From NCBI RefSeq assembly GCF_048007105.1, contig NZ_CP180352.1, positions 3,100,001-3,164,000 of the forward strand: a stretch of 64,000 nucleotides of DNA, read 5' to 3'. Shown here one piece after another: positions 34,027 to 44,952 of the stretch. The position numbers were made by a program, and so were the translations under genes. Origin of the DNA: Minwuia sp048007105. Its GTDB lineage: Bacteria > Pseudomonadota > Alphaproteobacteria > Minwuiales > Minwuiaceae. The notes beneath the pieces were generated by a model. That model was not told the origin of the DNA. It ran no database searches and saw nothing but the letters and a program-made list of their open reading frames with translations. Each line of letters opens with the position of its first letter. The first letter of the stretch is position 1.

Positions 34027-35201
34027 GCGCTGTCCCGCGGCAGGGCAACGGTGCAGACCGCCTGGGCGGCGATACCTTCTCCGCGGCCCGTGAAGCCCAG
34101 CTTCTCGGTCGTGGTCGCCTTGACGCTGACCCGGTCGATCTCCAGCCCGCAGATCCCGGCGATCCGGGCCCGCATGGCCTGTCGGTGCGGCTTGATCTTT
34201 GGCGCCTCGCAGATCAGCGTCGCGTCGATCGAGACGATCTCGCCGCCGCGCGCCGTGACCCGTTCGGCGGCGAAGCGCAGGAATGCGTCCGAGGGCGCGC
34301 CCTTCCATTGCGGATCGGTGGGCGGGAAGTGATCGCCGATATCGCCGTCGGCAAGCGAACCGAGCAGGGCATCCGTGATGGCGTGAAGCCCGACATCGGC
34401 GTCCGAATGTCCTGCCAGACCAAGCCTGTAGGGGATTTCGATGCCGCAGAGGATCATCGGCCGCCCCTCGGTATGGCGGTGAACGTCGAAGCCGCTGCCG
34501 GTCCTGTATTCGATCGCCGGCGCGGTGGTCGCTGTCCCGTCGCTGGCGATGCCGCGGGCGCGCTCCAGATCCTCGGCCGTGGTGATCTTGAAGTTTCGTT
34601 CCGAGCCGGGCACCGCCGTCACGCTCAGCTGCGCTGCGCGCGCCACGGCTGCGTCGTCGGTCAGGTTTCGGCCAGCCGCGGCGCGATGGGCCGTCAGGAT
34701 CGCTTCGAAGCGAAACCCTTGCGGGGTCTGCGCACGCCCGAGCGTATCCCTGTCGACTTCGCCGGCCACGCGTCCGCCGTCGATCAGCTTGATGCTGTCC
34801 GCCACCGGCAGGACGGGCAGAGCGCCGTCTTCGGTTTCGAGCGCCTCAATCACCGCAGTGATGGTCGCGGCATCGACGAAGGGGCGGGCGGCGTCGTGGA
34901 TCAGGACCTTTCCGACGCTGTGGTCCTGTAGCGCCTCCAGCCCGTTGAGGACGGATTGCTGCCGGCTGTCGCCGCCGGCTGCGGGGGGCAGCAGAGGCAG
35001 ATCGCCGACTGCCGACAGATAGAGCGCTTCGTCCGACGGCGTGTAGACCACCAGCACCAGATCGATCAGCGGATGCTCAAGAAACGTGCGGACGGTGCGC
35101 CGAAGTACGGGGCCGTCGCCAAGCGCTACATACTGTTTGGGCAGCGGCGCACCCAGGCGCGTCCCGCGCCCGGCAGCCACGATGACGGCGGCGTTTGTCA
35201 T
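34023..35201 (-). CDS. ispDF: Bifunctional IspD/IspF (MEP cytidylyltransferase / MEcPP synthase)
   Basis: The 392-residue fusion has an N-terminal IspD domain (VIVAAGRGTRLGAPLPKQY, residues 5-23; VLIHDAARPFVD near 95) and a C-terminal IspF domain. The IspF part starts near residue 232 at RTGSGFDVHR, the D-x-H zinc site, and carries GHSDADVGLHAITDALLG. It performs two steps of the non-mevalonate isoprenoid pathway. The fused form is common in alphaproteobacteria. The start MTNAAV at 35201 fits the family. The gene is divergent from dusB, as in many relatives. Confidence 0.95.
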   Translation of the reverse strand: MTNAAVIVAAGRGTRLGAPLPKQYVALGDGPVLRRTVRTFLEHPLIDLVLVVYTPSDEALYLSAVGDLPLLPPAAGGDSRQQSVLNGLEALQDHSVGKVLIHDAARPFVDAATITAVIEALETEDGALPVLPVADSIKLIDGGRVAGEVDRDTLGRAQTPQGFRFEAILTAHRAAAGRNLTDDAAVARAAQLSVTAVPGSERNFKITTAEDLERARGIASDGTATTAPAIEYRTGSGFDVHRHTEGRPMILCGIEIPYRLGLAGHSDADVGLHAITDALLGSLADGDIGDHFPPTDPQWKGAPSDAFLRFAAERVTARGGEIVSIDATLICEAPKIKPHRQAMRARIAGICGLEIDRVSVKATTTEKLGFTGRGEGIAAQAVCTVALPRDSA

Positions 35202-35324
35202 GGCGGGGACGCTACACCACGCATGGCTCTGATGCGCCAGCAAAAGTGACGCGCTGCTTGCGCGGAAGGGAATCCTGCGCGATAAGTGTCTTAGTTTTAA
35301 TCAGTCCCGTAAAATGGTCATCGA

Positions 35325-36305
35325 ATGAGCATTTTGATTGGACGGCTGAAGCTGGACGGCAAGGTTCTGCTGGCCCCGATGTCGGGCATCACGGACCCGC
35401 CGTTCCGGCGCGCCGTCAAGCGGTTCGGGGTCGCGCTCGCCTTCTCCGAGATGGTCGCGGGGCGGCAGGCGCTGACAGGCCAGGACCGCGCCACGCGTAT
35501 GATGGAAGGCGACGGCGTCGGTATCCGCGCTGTTCAACTGGCCGGCTGCGACCCCGTCATAATGGCGGACGCCGCCCGGTTCAATCAGGACCGCGGCGCA
35601 GAGATCATCGACATCAACATGGGCTGCCCGGCGAAGCAGGTGACGGGCGGTTATGCCGGCTCGGCGCTGATGCGCGATCTGGACAAGGCGCGCAGCATCA
35701 TCGAGACCGTTGTCGGTGCCGTGGATCTGCCTGTGACCCTGAAGATGCGGACGGGCTGGGACGAGGACAGCCGGAATGCCCCCGAACTGGCGCGGATCGC
35801 CGAGGCATGCGGCATCCGGATGCTGACCGTCCATGGCCGCACCCGCTGCCAGTTCTACAAGGGGCGCGCCGACTGGCGTTTCATCCGGGAGGTGAAGCGG
35901 GCGGTGTCGATCCCCGTCATTGCCAACGGCGATATCCTGGACGCCGGCGATGCGCGTCGTTGCCTTGCCGAATCCCAAGCCGACGGGGTCATGATCGGCC
36001 GCGGCGCGCGCGGCCGGCCCTGGGTTCCGGCTGCGATCGAAGCGGAACTGGGCGGCGGGATGACTGGCGCGCCGGACCTTGTCTCGATCGGCGAGATCGC
36101 GATGCGCCATTACGCCGACCTCATTGCGATGGGCGATCTGGAACAGACCGTCCGGATCGCGCGAAAGCATCTCGGCTGGTATGGCGAGCATCTGGCCGAT
36201 CCGGCGGGCTTCCGCAGCGAGGTCATGACCGAGACCGATCCGGACCGGGTTCTCTGGTCCATCGAGCGCCATTTCGTCGCCGATGCCGGCAGGGCCGCGG
36301 CATGA
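35325..36305 (+). CDS. dusB: tRNA-dihydrouridine synthase B (NifR3 family)
   Basis: The 326-residue flavoenzyme has APMSGITDPPFRRAV at the N terminus, the proton-donor cysteine in DINMGCPAKQVTGGYAGSAL near residue 97, HGRTR near 168 and GDILDA, a phosphate-binding element, near 205. It reduces uridines in tRNA using FMN and NADPH. It is the first gene of dusB-ntrB-ntrC, the classic alphaproteobacterial arrangement, and its stop overlaps the ntrB start (ATGA). Confidence 0.95.
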   Translation: MSILIGRLKLDGKVLLAPMSGITDPPFRRAVKRFGVALAFSEMVAGRQALTGQDRATRMMEGDGVGIRAVQLAGCDPVIMADAARFNQDRGAEIIDINMGCPAKQVTGGYAGSALMRDLDKARSIIETVVGAVDLPVTLKMRTGWDEDSRNAPELARIAEACGIRMLTVHGRTRCQFYKGRADWRFIREVKRAVSIPVIANGDILDAGDARRCLAESQADGVMIGRGARGRPWVPAAIEAELGGGMTGAPDLVSIGEIAMRHYADLIAMGDLEQTVRIARKHLGWYGEHLADPAGFRSEVMTETDPDRVLWSIERHFVADAGRAAA

Positions 36306-37389
36306 AGCCTCCGAAGCTGCACGAGGCCGTCGTCAACGCCCTTGCGGATCCGGTGCTCGTTGCCGACAGGGACGGCCGCATCATGCTGGCCAATCCGGCG
36401 GCCGAGGAATTCTTCGGCGTCGGCCAGTCGATGCTGCGCCGCCAGACGATCAGCGACATCGCGCCGTTCGGCAGCCCGCTGCTCAGCCTGTTCAGGCAGG
36501 CCACGGAAGCACTTGGCGCGATCTCGGAATATGGCGTGCTGCTCGGGACGCCGAAATCCGAGGTCAAGACCGTCAACATCCAGCTTTCGCCCATTGTCGA
36601 ACAGCCCGGCTCGGTGGTGATCCAGATCGAGGAACGAACCATGGCCTCGAAGATGGACCGGTCGCTGACCCATCGCGGCGCAGCGCGGGCCGTCACAGGG
36701 ATGGCCGCCGTGCTGGCCCATGAGGTCAAGAACCCGCTGTCAGGCATCCGCGGCGCGGCGCAATTGCTGGAAGCGGGGCTCGAGGAAGACGACCGGGAGC
36801 TGACCGGCCTGATCATCGACGAGGTCCAGCGCATCGTGGCGCTGGTCGACCGCATGGAGGCCTTCAGCGATCCCCGGCCTTCCGAACGCAAGGGCTGCAA
36901 CATCCATCAGGTTCTGGAACGGGTGAAGAAGGTCGCCGAAAGCGGGTTCGGCAAGTCCGTCCGCTTCATCGAGAACTACGATCCCTCGCTGCCGATGGTG
37001 CTGGGCAATCAGGACCAGCTGATCCAGGTGTTCATGAACCTGGTCAAGAACGGCTGCGAGGCTGCGCCCGACGGCAAGGGCGAGATCACGTTGAGCACGG
37101 CCTACCGGCATGGCGTGCGGCTGGCGGTTCCTGGCAGCGCCGAGAGAGTCGAACTGCCGCTCGAGGTTACCATCGCCGACAACGGCCCCGGCGTGCCCGA
37201 AGACCTGCGCCAGCACATGTTCGATCCCTTCGTCTCGACCAAGCCCAGCGGCACCGGCCTCGGCCTGGCGCTGGTGGCCAAGACGATCAACGACCACGGC
37301 GGAATCATCGAATACGACGCCTCCGGACGGGGCGCGGTCTTCCGCATCTACCTGCCTGTCGCCAAGTCCGGAAAGAGGAAGGACAAGTC

Positions 37390-37393
<4 letters not shown>
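36302..37393 (+). CDS. ntrB: Nitrogen regulation sensor histidine kinase NtrB
   Basis: The 363-residue cytoplasmic kinase has an N-terminal PAS domain (ALADPVLVADRDGRIMLAN), the phosphorylated histidine in VLAHEVKNPLSGIRGAA near residue 140, an N box in IQVFMNLVKNGCEAAP, and ATP lid motifs DNGPGVPEDL and GTGLGLALV. Under nitrogen limitation NtrB phosphorylates NtrC; under excess nitrogen PII makes it a phosphatase. The ATG overlaps the dusB stop and the stop overlaps the ntrC start, so all three are coupled. Confidence 0.95.
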
Positions 37394-38829
<1,436 letters not shown>

Positions 38830-38833
<4 letters not shown>

Positions 38834-38982
38834 GGTTTCGGCATGCTGTCATCCATCAGGATGCGCTGACTGGCACCCTCCGGATCCTCGTATTGTCCGG
38901 ACCGCAAGGCCCAGAGGAAGGCGGCGAGACCCGCGCCGCCCAGCAGCAGGGCAATCGGGATGAGAATCACCAGGACGTTCAT
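38830..38982 (-). CDS. ccoS: cbb3 oxidase maturation protein CcoS/FixS
   Basis: This small protein has 50 residues. One transmembrane helix (about residues 3-25, VLVILIPIALLLGGAG) is followed by the family motif FLWALRSGQYEDPEG near residues 27-41. CcoS is required for putting heme b and copper into the cbb3 oxidase. The ATG overlaps the ccoI stop (ATGA), so it is the last gene of ccoGHIS. Its stop codon overlaps the ntrC stop on the opposite strand in a shared CTAG. Confidence 0.93.
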
Positions 38983-41207
38983 GCATGCACCTCCCTCGCT
39001 CCGGGAACCGTGTCAAGCGCCCGGCGGGCCGAAACGCCGCTTCTCCCGCGCAACCGCAGCGCGTTGAGTGTAACGACAATCGACGAACCGGACATGGCAA
39101 TGGCCGCGACCAGCGGCGATGCGCCGCCCAGTACCGCGATCGGGATAGCGACCATGTTGTAGACGGCTGCGATGGCAAAGTTCTGAAGGATCAGCCGCCG
39201 GGCAAGCCTGGCCACCGACCGCGCCACGGGCACGGCTTCGAGACTGCCGCCGGTGAAGATCAGGTCAGCTGCAGCGCGGCCGACATCCGTGGCCTCGGCG
39301 GGCGCCATGGACACATGGGCCGCGGCCAGCGCCGGACCGTCATTGATTCCGTCGCCGACCATCAGCGGCTTCAGGCCCTCGGCCTTCATTGCTTCCAGGA
39401 TGGCGATCTTGTCTTCCGGGCGCTGGTTCGCGCGCCAGTGCGCGATGCCGGCGGCGCGGGCGGTACGGATGACGGCTCCTTCATTGTCGCCGGAAAGGAT
39501 GGACGGTTCGAGCCCCGCAGCGTTGAGCTCGGAAATGGTCCGGGCGGCGCCCGGCCGCAGTGAATCGGCAAGCACGGCGTATCCGTCCGGCTCACCGCCG
39601 ATCGAGAACCAGATTTCGGACTCTCCGCTGTCCGGCGCGGCCCCGCCGGGACCCGCAAATGCCCGCGCCCCGAGACGGACCTCGTGTCCGTCTGCAATGG
39701 CCGACAGGCCTTCGCCCGGATGCTCTCGGACTTCGGATAGGCGCGGCGCCGGCGCGTCAGTGGCATGGGCCGCGAGCGCGCGGGCGAGGGGGTGGCGGCT
39801 CTGACGGGCCAGAGCGGCCGCCAGCGGCAGGTCCTTCTCCGGAATGGTGCATGCGTTCACGACGGGCGATCCCGTCGTCAGCGTGCCCGTCTTGTCGAAC
39901 ACGGCACGGTCTGCTTCGGCCAGCCGCTCCAGCGCGCCGCCGTCCTTGACCAGAATGCCGGCCCGGAACAGTACGCCGCTGGCGACGACCTGGACCGCCG
40001 GAACGGCCAGTCCGAGAGCGCAGGGACAGGTGATGATCAGCACCGACACGGCGATCCAGAGGGCATCGCCCCAGGCTGCGCCGGCAACCGTCCAGCCGAT
40101 GAAGGTCAGCAAAGCTGCCAGATGCACCGCGGGCGCGTAGATCCTTGCGGCGCGGTCGGCCAGACGGACATGGCGTCCGCGGCCGGATTCGGCGTTCTCC
40201 ATCAGGCGGACGACCTGGGCCAGCCAGGTGTCGTCGCCGGTTGCTGTGACGCGCAGCTCCAGCGGCGCGTTGAGGTTCATGGAACCCGCCTGGACCTTGT
40301 CGCCGGCGGTGATGTGCACAGGCTCGGATTCGCCGGTCACGACCGAACGGTCGATGTCGCCATGTCCGGAAACCACCGCCCCGTCGACCGGAATCCGTTC
40401 GCCTGCGGCAACCAGCACACGGTCGCCGGGCTGGATGGCATCGATCGGAACCCGCTCGTTTATTTCGCCGGAAATGCGCGTGGCTTCGGCCGACCAGAGC
40501 GAGAGCAACTGGCTGACGGCCGAGCGGGCGCGGGCGCGGACCCGGTGATCCAGATAGCGGCCGACCAGCAGGAAGAAGAGCAGCATGACCGCCGCGTCGA
40601 AGAACGCTTCCTCGCCGCTCAGGAACACGGATTTGAGGCTGAGCGCGCCGGCCAGGATGACGGCCAGCGAGATCGGCACATCCATGTTCAGGCTGCGCGC
40701 CTTCAGCGCCTTCCAGGCCGAGCGGAAGAAGGGCTGGCCGGCATAGGCGATGGCGGGCAGGGCGATCAGCGCCGAGATCCAGTGGAACAGGTCGCGGGTG
40801 GCGCCCTCGGCGCCGGACCAGACGGAAACCGACAGCAGCATCACGTTGCCCGCGGCGAACCCGGCGACGGCGAGCGAGCGCAAGAGATCGCGGCCCTCGC
40901 GGTCCTCGTTGGACGTGCCGGCTTCCGCGGCGTCGAACCGGCGGCAGTCATAGCCCAGCGCCTCGACGGCGGCGATGATCGATCCGGCGTCGCCGGACGG
41001 ACCCAGGGTGACGCGGAGGCGGCGCGTCGTGAGGTTGAGGCGGGCGTCGCGCACGTCCTCCCGCCTGGAGAGCGCGCCCTCGATCTTCGAGATGCAACCG
41101 GCACAGTGAACATCCGGGACAATGAGCTCGACCACGTCCCCGCCGGCCGCCGTTCTGCGGGCCTGTGGCGGGCGCGTCTGGGTTGGGGCGACGGTGCAGC
41201 AGCTCAT
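38979..41207 (-). CDS. ccoI: Copper-exporting P1B-type ATPase CcoI/FixI
   Basis: The 742-residue membrane ATPase has an N-terminal heavy-metal domain with HCAGC (C35, C38). The metal-path motif CPCAL sits in the membrane, the phosphorylated aspartate is in FDKTGTLTTG, and the hinge is GDGINDGPALAAA. CcoI supplies copper for cbb3 oxidase assembly. I start it at the ATG at 41207, overlapping the ccoH stop; the frame is open 27 codons farther but that part overlaps ccoH. A cysteine pair (SCC) lies at the extreme N terminus. Confidence 0.93.
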   Translation of the reverse strand: MSCCTVAPTQTRPPQARRTAAGGDVVELIVPDVHCAGCISKIEGALSRREDVRDARLNLTTRRLRVTLGPSGDAGSIIAAVEALGYDCRRFDAAEAGTSNEDREGRDLLRSLAVAGFAAGNVMLLSVSVWSGAEGATRDLFHWISALIALPAIAYAGQPFFRSAWKALKARSLNMDVPISLAVILAGALSLKSVFLSGEEAFFDAAVMLLFFLLVGRYLDHRVRARARSAVSQLLSLWSAEATRISGEINERVPIDAIQPGDRVLVAAGERIPVDGAVVSGHGDIDRSVVTGESEPVHITAGDKVQAGSMNLNAPLELRVTATGDDTWLAQVVRLMENAESGRGRHVRLADRAARIYAPAVHLAALLTFIGWTVAGAAWGDALWIAVSVLIITCPCALGLAVPAVQVVASGVLFRAGILVKDGGALERLAEADRAVFDKTGTLTTGSPVVNACTIPEKDLPLAAALARQSRHPLARALAAHATDAPAPRLSEVREHPGEGLSAIADGHEVRLGARAFAGPGGAAPDSGESEIWFSIGGEPDGYAVLADSLRPGAARTISELNAAGLEPSILSGDNEGAVIRTARAAGIAHWRANQRPEDKIAILEAMKAEGLKPLMVGDGINDGPALAAAHVSMAPAEATDVGRAAADLIFTGGSLEAVPVARSVARLARRLILQNFAIAAVYNMVAIPIAVLGGASPLVAAIAMSGSSIVVTLNALRLRGRSGVSARRALDTVPGAREVHA

Positions 41208-41696
41208 CTGCCCGGCTCCACCTCGAAGTGGAAGATCTTGCGGTAGGTCTCGCCCGCGGGGCCGGTCACCAGGATATCGGCCTGCCACTTGCCGCCGCCG
41301 AGCGGCAGGTCGGCGTGGAAGGCGCCGTCTGAAGCCAACGCCAGTTCGACGGTCCGGTCATCGCGCGCGGTCACCGGGCTGGCCGACCTTCGCAGTGACG
41401 GTCGCGCCTTCGACCGCGATCCCGTCCCGGTCGTGGAGACGGACGATCAGTTCGCCGTTCTCGCGGATGGCGGCGAGACGCCAACCGAGTTCTTCCTGGG
41501 CCCGCGCCTCGGCCATGTTGCGGTTGAAGTTCTGGCTGGCGACGTAGCTGTTCTTCACGACCAGGCCGTTGTCCGACCGGAGCGCGAACACCGTCAGCGT
41601 CAGATTGACCGCGATGATGACCCCGAAGAAGGCGACGATTGTGATGAGCACGGTGCGTCCGGTGACGGGGCGGGGGGTACGGGTGGCATGTGCCAT
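41204..41696 (-). CDS. ccoH: cbb3 oxidase assembly protein CcoH/FixH, apparent frameshift
   Basis: The N-terminal part has one transmembrane helix (VLITIVAFFGVIIAVNLTLT) and the FixH pattern NGLVVKNSYVASQNFN. The frame stops early at 41358. Dropping one base of the GGG at 41376-41378 (plus-strand view) continues it as DDRTVELALASDGAFHADLP and then to a natural FixH ending at 41204. That end overlaps the ccoI start and gives 163 residues, the usual size. The insertion is probably a sequencing error. FixH works with FixI in copper delivery to the cbb3 oxidase. Confidence 0.88.
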
Positions 41697-41698
41697 GG

Positions 41699-43174
41699 TC
41701 AGTCCTCCGGTGCGTAGAGGCGGGCGCCGTAGTGGGCCTGTTCGATGCCCACCAGGTCGGTGACGCTGAAGCTGAAAGGGTTCTCGCCGGGTTCGAGTTG
41801 TTCGCGCGGGGCAGCGACGAAGACCTTGAGACTCAGGACCTTGTCGGCCTCGAGTTCGAATTCGCGCGTGCGGCTCGGCCAGAGATCCTGTCCGGCAACG
41901 GTCATCAGCGCGTCCGGTATGCCGGAGACCTGCAGAAGGACCCGGCGGGCCTGCTGCTCCATGTTCAGGATCTTGATTGTGTAGCCGTTGCGGATCTGGC
42001 CGTCGGACAGCTGGACGTAACGCGGATTGCGGTCCGCGAGGACATTGATGTCCAGCCGGTCGCGGCTGATCAGGACGGCCAGCATCGCCACGCCGACCGC
42101 CGCCCAGATGCTGGTGTAGACCAGAGTGCGGGGCCGGAAGATGGTCTTCCGGACCGGCGGCGGGGTGCCGCCCTCGGCCGCCGTCTCGTAGGAGTTCAGG
42201 CTGGTGTAGGAGATCAGGTCCGGCGTGCCGCCGGTCTTCGCCATCACATTGTTGCAGGCGTCGATGCAGAGCGCGCAGTTGATGCATTCCAGCTGGGAGC
42301 CGTCACGGATGTCGATGCCCATCGGACAGACGGCTACGCACTGGTTGCAGTCGATGCAGTCGCCAAGGCGGGCCGCGTCTGCCGTCTTGCGGTGCCGGCC
42401 GCGGGGCTCGCCGCGCCAGTCGTTGTAGGTGACGGTCAGCGAGTTCTCGTCCAGCATCGCCGCCTGGATGCGCGGCCAGGGGCACATGTAGGTGCAGACC
42501 TGTTCGCGCATCATGCCGCCGAAGATGAAGGTCGTCGCGGTCAGGATGGCGACCGTGGTGTAGGCGACGCTGCTCGCCTCGCCGGTGAAGAGGTCGACGA
42601 AGAGCGTCGGCGCGTCGGCGAAATAGAACACCCAGGCGCCGCCGGTCGCCACGCCGATCAGTACCCAGATCAGATACTTGGACAGTCTCTTTCGGATCTT
42701 GGTGAAACCCCAGGGCGCCTTGTCGAGACGGAAGCGGGCGTTCCGGTCGCCGTCGATGAACCGTTCGACATGGACGAAGAGGTCGACCCAGACGGTTTGC
42801 GGGCAGGTATAGCCGCACCAGGCTCGGCCAAGCACGGAAGTAACCAGGAACAGGCCGATGCCGGCCATGATCAGCAGGCCGGCCACGTAGTAGAATTCCT
42901 GCGGCCAGATCTCGATGAAGAAGAAGAAGAACCGGCGGTGCTCCAGATCGATCAGCACCGCCTGGTCCGGGACCCCGGGACCGCGGTTCCAGCGGATCCA
43001 GGGCGTGATGTAGTAAATCGCGAGCGTGACGCCCATGATCCACCACTTGAGGCGCCGGAAGGTTCCGGACACCCGCATCGGATGGATCGCCTGGCGGGCC
43101 TTGTAGAGGGACCGCTTCCGCCGGTTGTTGACGGCTTCGACGTCGATCTTGTCGACTTCGGGCGTCACGCTCAT
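41699..43174 (-). CDS. ccoG: Cytochrome c oxidase accessory protein CcoG/FixG (4Fe-4S)
   Basis: The 491-residue membrane protein has about five hydrophobic segments in its first half. The ferredoxin-type cluster motifs CIDCNQCVAVCPMG and CINCALCIDACN follow near residues 260-300, along with an earlier CGYTCPQT. The C-terminal part is an Ig-like periplasmic domain. CcoG helps reduce copper or assemble the cbb3 oxidase. It lies directly after ccoP and two bases before ccoH. Confidence 0.95.
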   Translation of the reverse strand: MSVTPEVDKIDVEAVNNRRKRSLYKARQAIHPMRVSGTFRRLKWWIMGVTLAIYYITPWIRWNRGPGVPDQAVLIDLEHRRFFFFFIEIWPQEFYYVAGLLIMAGIGLFLVTSVLGRAWCGYTCPQTVWVDLFVHVERFIDGDRNARFRLDKAPWGFTKIRKRLSKYLIWVLIGVATGGAWVFYFADAPTLFVDLFTGEASSVAYTTVAILTATTFIFGGMMREQVCTYMCPWPRIQAAMLDENSLTVTYNDWRGEPRGRHRKTADAARLGDCIDCNQCVAVCPMGIDIRDGSQLECINCALCIDACNNVMAKTGGTPDLISYTSLNSYETAAEGGTPPPVRKTIFRPRTLVYTSIWAAVGVAMLAVLISRDRLDINVLADRNPRYVQLSDGQIRNGYTIKILNMEQQARRVLLQVSGIPDALMTVAGQDLWPSRTREFELEADKVLSLKVFVAAPREQLEPGENPFSFSVTDLVGIEQAHYGARLYAPED

Positions 43175-43178
43175 GGAT

Positions 43179-44048
43179 CTACTCGCCTCCGCCGAGAGAG
43201 TGGACGTAGATCGCCAGCTGCTTGAGCGTGGCGTCCTGCAGACGGAAGTTCCACGCTGGCATCACACCATGCTGCGGCGCATGGACCTGACGCTGGATGT
43301 CCCGCACGCCGGACCCGTAGAGCGCGATCGGGTCGGCCAGGTTGGGCGCACCCTGGCTCTGGTCGCCCAGACCCTTCTCGCCATGGCAGGCGGCGCAGTT
43401 CTCGTCGTAGACCGTCTTGCCGGCCTCGGCGAGGCTGGCCTCGTGCTCGCCGCCACTCAGCGCAACGACGTAGTGGGCGACCTGCTCGACCTGCTCTGCG
43501 TCCAGAATGCCGTCCCGTCCGAAGGCAGGCATCTGCGAGAAGCGGGTGTCATCGTCCCGTTCGTAACGGATGCCATGCTGCAGCGTGGCGTAGATGTCTT
43601 CCACGGTGCCGCCCCAGAGCCAGTCGTCGTCGTTCAGGTTCGGATAGCCCGGGCTGCCCTGCGCACCGGAACCGTGGCACTGGGAGCAGTTGACGAGAAA
43701 TGCGGCCCGTCCGCCGCTGACGGCGTAGCTGAAGGTCGCCGCGTCGGACCGGATCTGGTCGAAGGGCAGGGTCTCGACATTCTGGATCAGGTCGGCCTGT
43801 TCGGCCCGCGCGATGCTGATCTCCTTCTCCACCTCGGCGCGGCTGGAGTAACCCAGCAGCCCGGGGGTGGCCTCGGAAATCAGCGGCCAGGCAGGAAACG
43901 CGATCGTGTAGCCGATGGCCCAGATGATGGTGATGTAGAAGGTGTAGAGCCACCACCGCGGCAGCGGGTTGTTGAGTTCCTTGATACCGTCCCATTCATG
44001 GCCGGTCGTATCGATGCCGGTGACGTCGTCCTTGTCTTTGCTGCTCAT
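43179..44048 (-). CDS. ccoP: cbb3-type cytochrome c oxidase subunit III CcoP/FixP
   Basis: This 289-residue diheme cytochrome c has a cytoplasmic N terminus, a transmembrane helix near residues 33-55 and two periplasmic c-type heme sites: CSQCH at 121-125 and CAACH at 218-222. Both methionine ligand regions are present (SQMPAF; GVMPAW). It passes electrons to CcoN through CcoO. The start overlaps the ccoQ stop (ATGA). Confidence 0.96.
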   Translation of the reverse strand: MSSKDKDDVTGIDTTGHEWDGIKELNNPLPRWWLYTFYITIIWAIGYTIAFPAWPLISEATPGLLGYSSRAEVEKEISIARAEQADLIQNVETLPFDQIRSDAATFSYAVSGGRAAFLVNCSQCHGSGAQGSPGYPNLNDDDWLWGGTVEDIYATLQHGIRYERDDDTRFSQMPAFGRDGILDAEQVEQVAHYVVALSGGEHEASLAEAGKTVYDENCAACHGEKGLGDQSQGAPNLADPIALYGSGVRDIQRQVHAPQHGVMPAWNFRLQDATLKQLAIYVHSLGGGE

Positions 44049-44209
44049 GACTTGGGCCTTTCATCGTCCGAAAGGGGGATGTGTCCGCACTTGCGGTAGT
44101 AGGATTTGGCGCCGGGCCGGAAGAGGAAGCCGACCGCAGCCAGGAACATGAGGACCAGCAGGACCAGTCCCCATGTGTCGGCGAGGTGCCGTGCGATTTC
44201 GTGATCCAT
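44045..44209 (-). CDS. ccoQ: cbb3-type oxidase small subunit CcoQ/FixQ
   Basis: The 54-residue single-pass membrane protein starts MDHEIARHLADTWG. It has a helix of about residues 14-30 and the conserved RPGAKSYYRKCGHIPL segment, with CcoQ-like positive charges after the membrane. CcoQ stabilises the assembled cbb3 complex under oxygen. It starts five bases after ccoO ends and overlaps ccoP. Confidence 0.92.
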   Translation of the reverse strand: MDHEIARHLADTWGLVLLVLMFLAAVGFLFRPGAKSYYRKCGHIPLSDDERPKS

Positions 44210-44214
44210 GCCGC

Positions 44215-44940
44215 TCACCTGTAGTTCTCGTCGGCCTGGTAGGCGGAGAAGTCCACCAGCGTGCCGAGCATCTGCAGATAGGCCACCAGAGCGTCCATCT
44301 CGGTAAGCCGGCTCGGGTCGCCGTCGAAATCGCCGACCTGGGCCTTCGGGTAGCGCGTCTGAACGCCCTCCCAGTCGGCATCCGGATCGGCCTGATCGCG
44401 CATGTCGGCCTCGGCCAGCTCGATCATCTCGTCGGTGTAGGGCACTCCGACCGCCCGGTTGGACTTCAGGTGGGCGACGATGTCGTCCGTCCTGAGGTCC
44501 TTCTCGGCCAGAAAGGCGTAGGGCGGCATGATCGATTCGGGCACGACCGAGCGCGGATCGATCAGGTGCTGGACGTGCCACTCGTTCGAGTAGCGCTGTC
44601 CCACCCGGGCGAGATCCGGGCCCGTCCGCTTGGACCCCCACTGGAACGGGTGGTCGTACATGCTCTCCGCCGCCAGGCTGTAGTGGCCGTAGCGCTCCAC
44701 CTCGTCCCGCATCGGCCGGATCATCTGGCTGTGGCAGGTGTAGCAGCCCTCGCGGATGTAGACGTTCCGTCCCGCCAGTTCGAGCGGGGAGTAGGGACGG
44801 ACCCCCTCCACCTTCTCGATCGTGTTCTGCATGTAGAACAGCGGGGCGATCTCCACGATGCCACCGATGGAGACCACGATCAGGCTGAGCACCATCATGA
44901 GCGTGGCGTTCTTTTCGATGATTTCATGCTTGAACATCAT
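44215..44940 (-). CDS. ccoO: cbb3-type cytochrome c oxidase subunit II CcoO/FixO
   Basis: The 241-residue monoheme membrane cytochrome has an N-terminal transmembrane anchor near residues 12-35, one heme site CYTCH at 66-70 and the conserved SQMIRPMRDEVERYG that follows. The distal methionine is in ESIMPPYAFL. It receives electrons for CcoN. It follows ccoN by 12 bases in the operon. Confidence 0.96.
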   Translation of the reverse strand: MMFKHEIIEKNATLMMVLSLIVVSIGGIVEIAPLFYMQNTIEKVEGVRPYSPLELAGRNVYIREGCYTCHSQMIRPMRDEVERYGHYSLAAESMYDHPFQWGSKRTGPDLARVGQRYSNEWHVQHLIDPRSVVPESIMPPYAFLAEKDLRTDDIVAHLKSNRAVGVPYTDEMIELAEADMRDQADPDADWEGVQTRYPKAQVGDFDGDPSRLTEMDALVAYLQMLGTLVDFSAYQADENYR

Positions 44941-44952
44941 TCTCTCTCCCGA

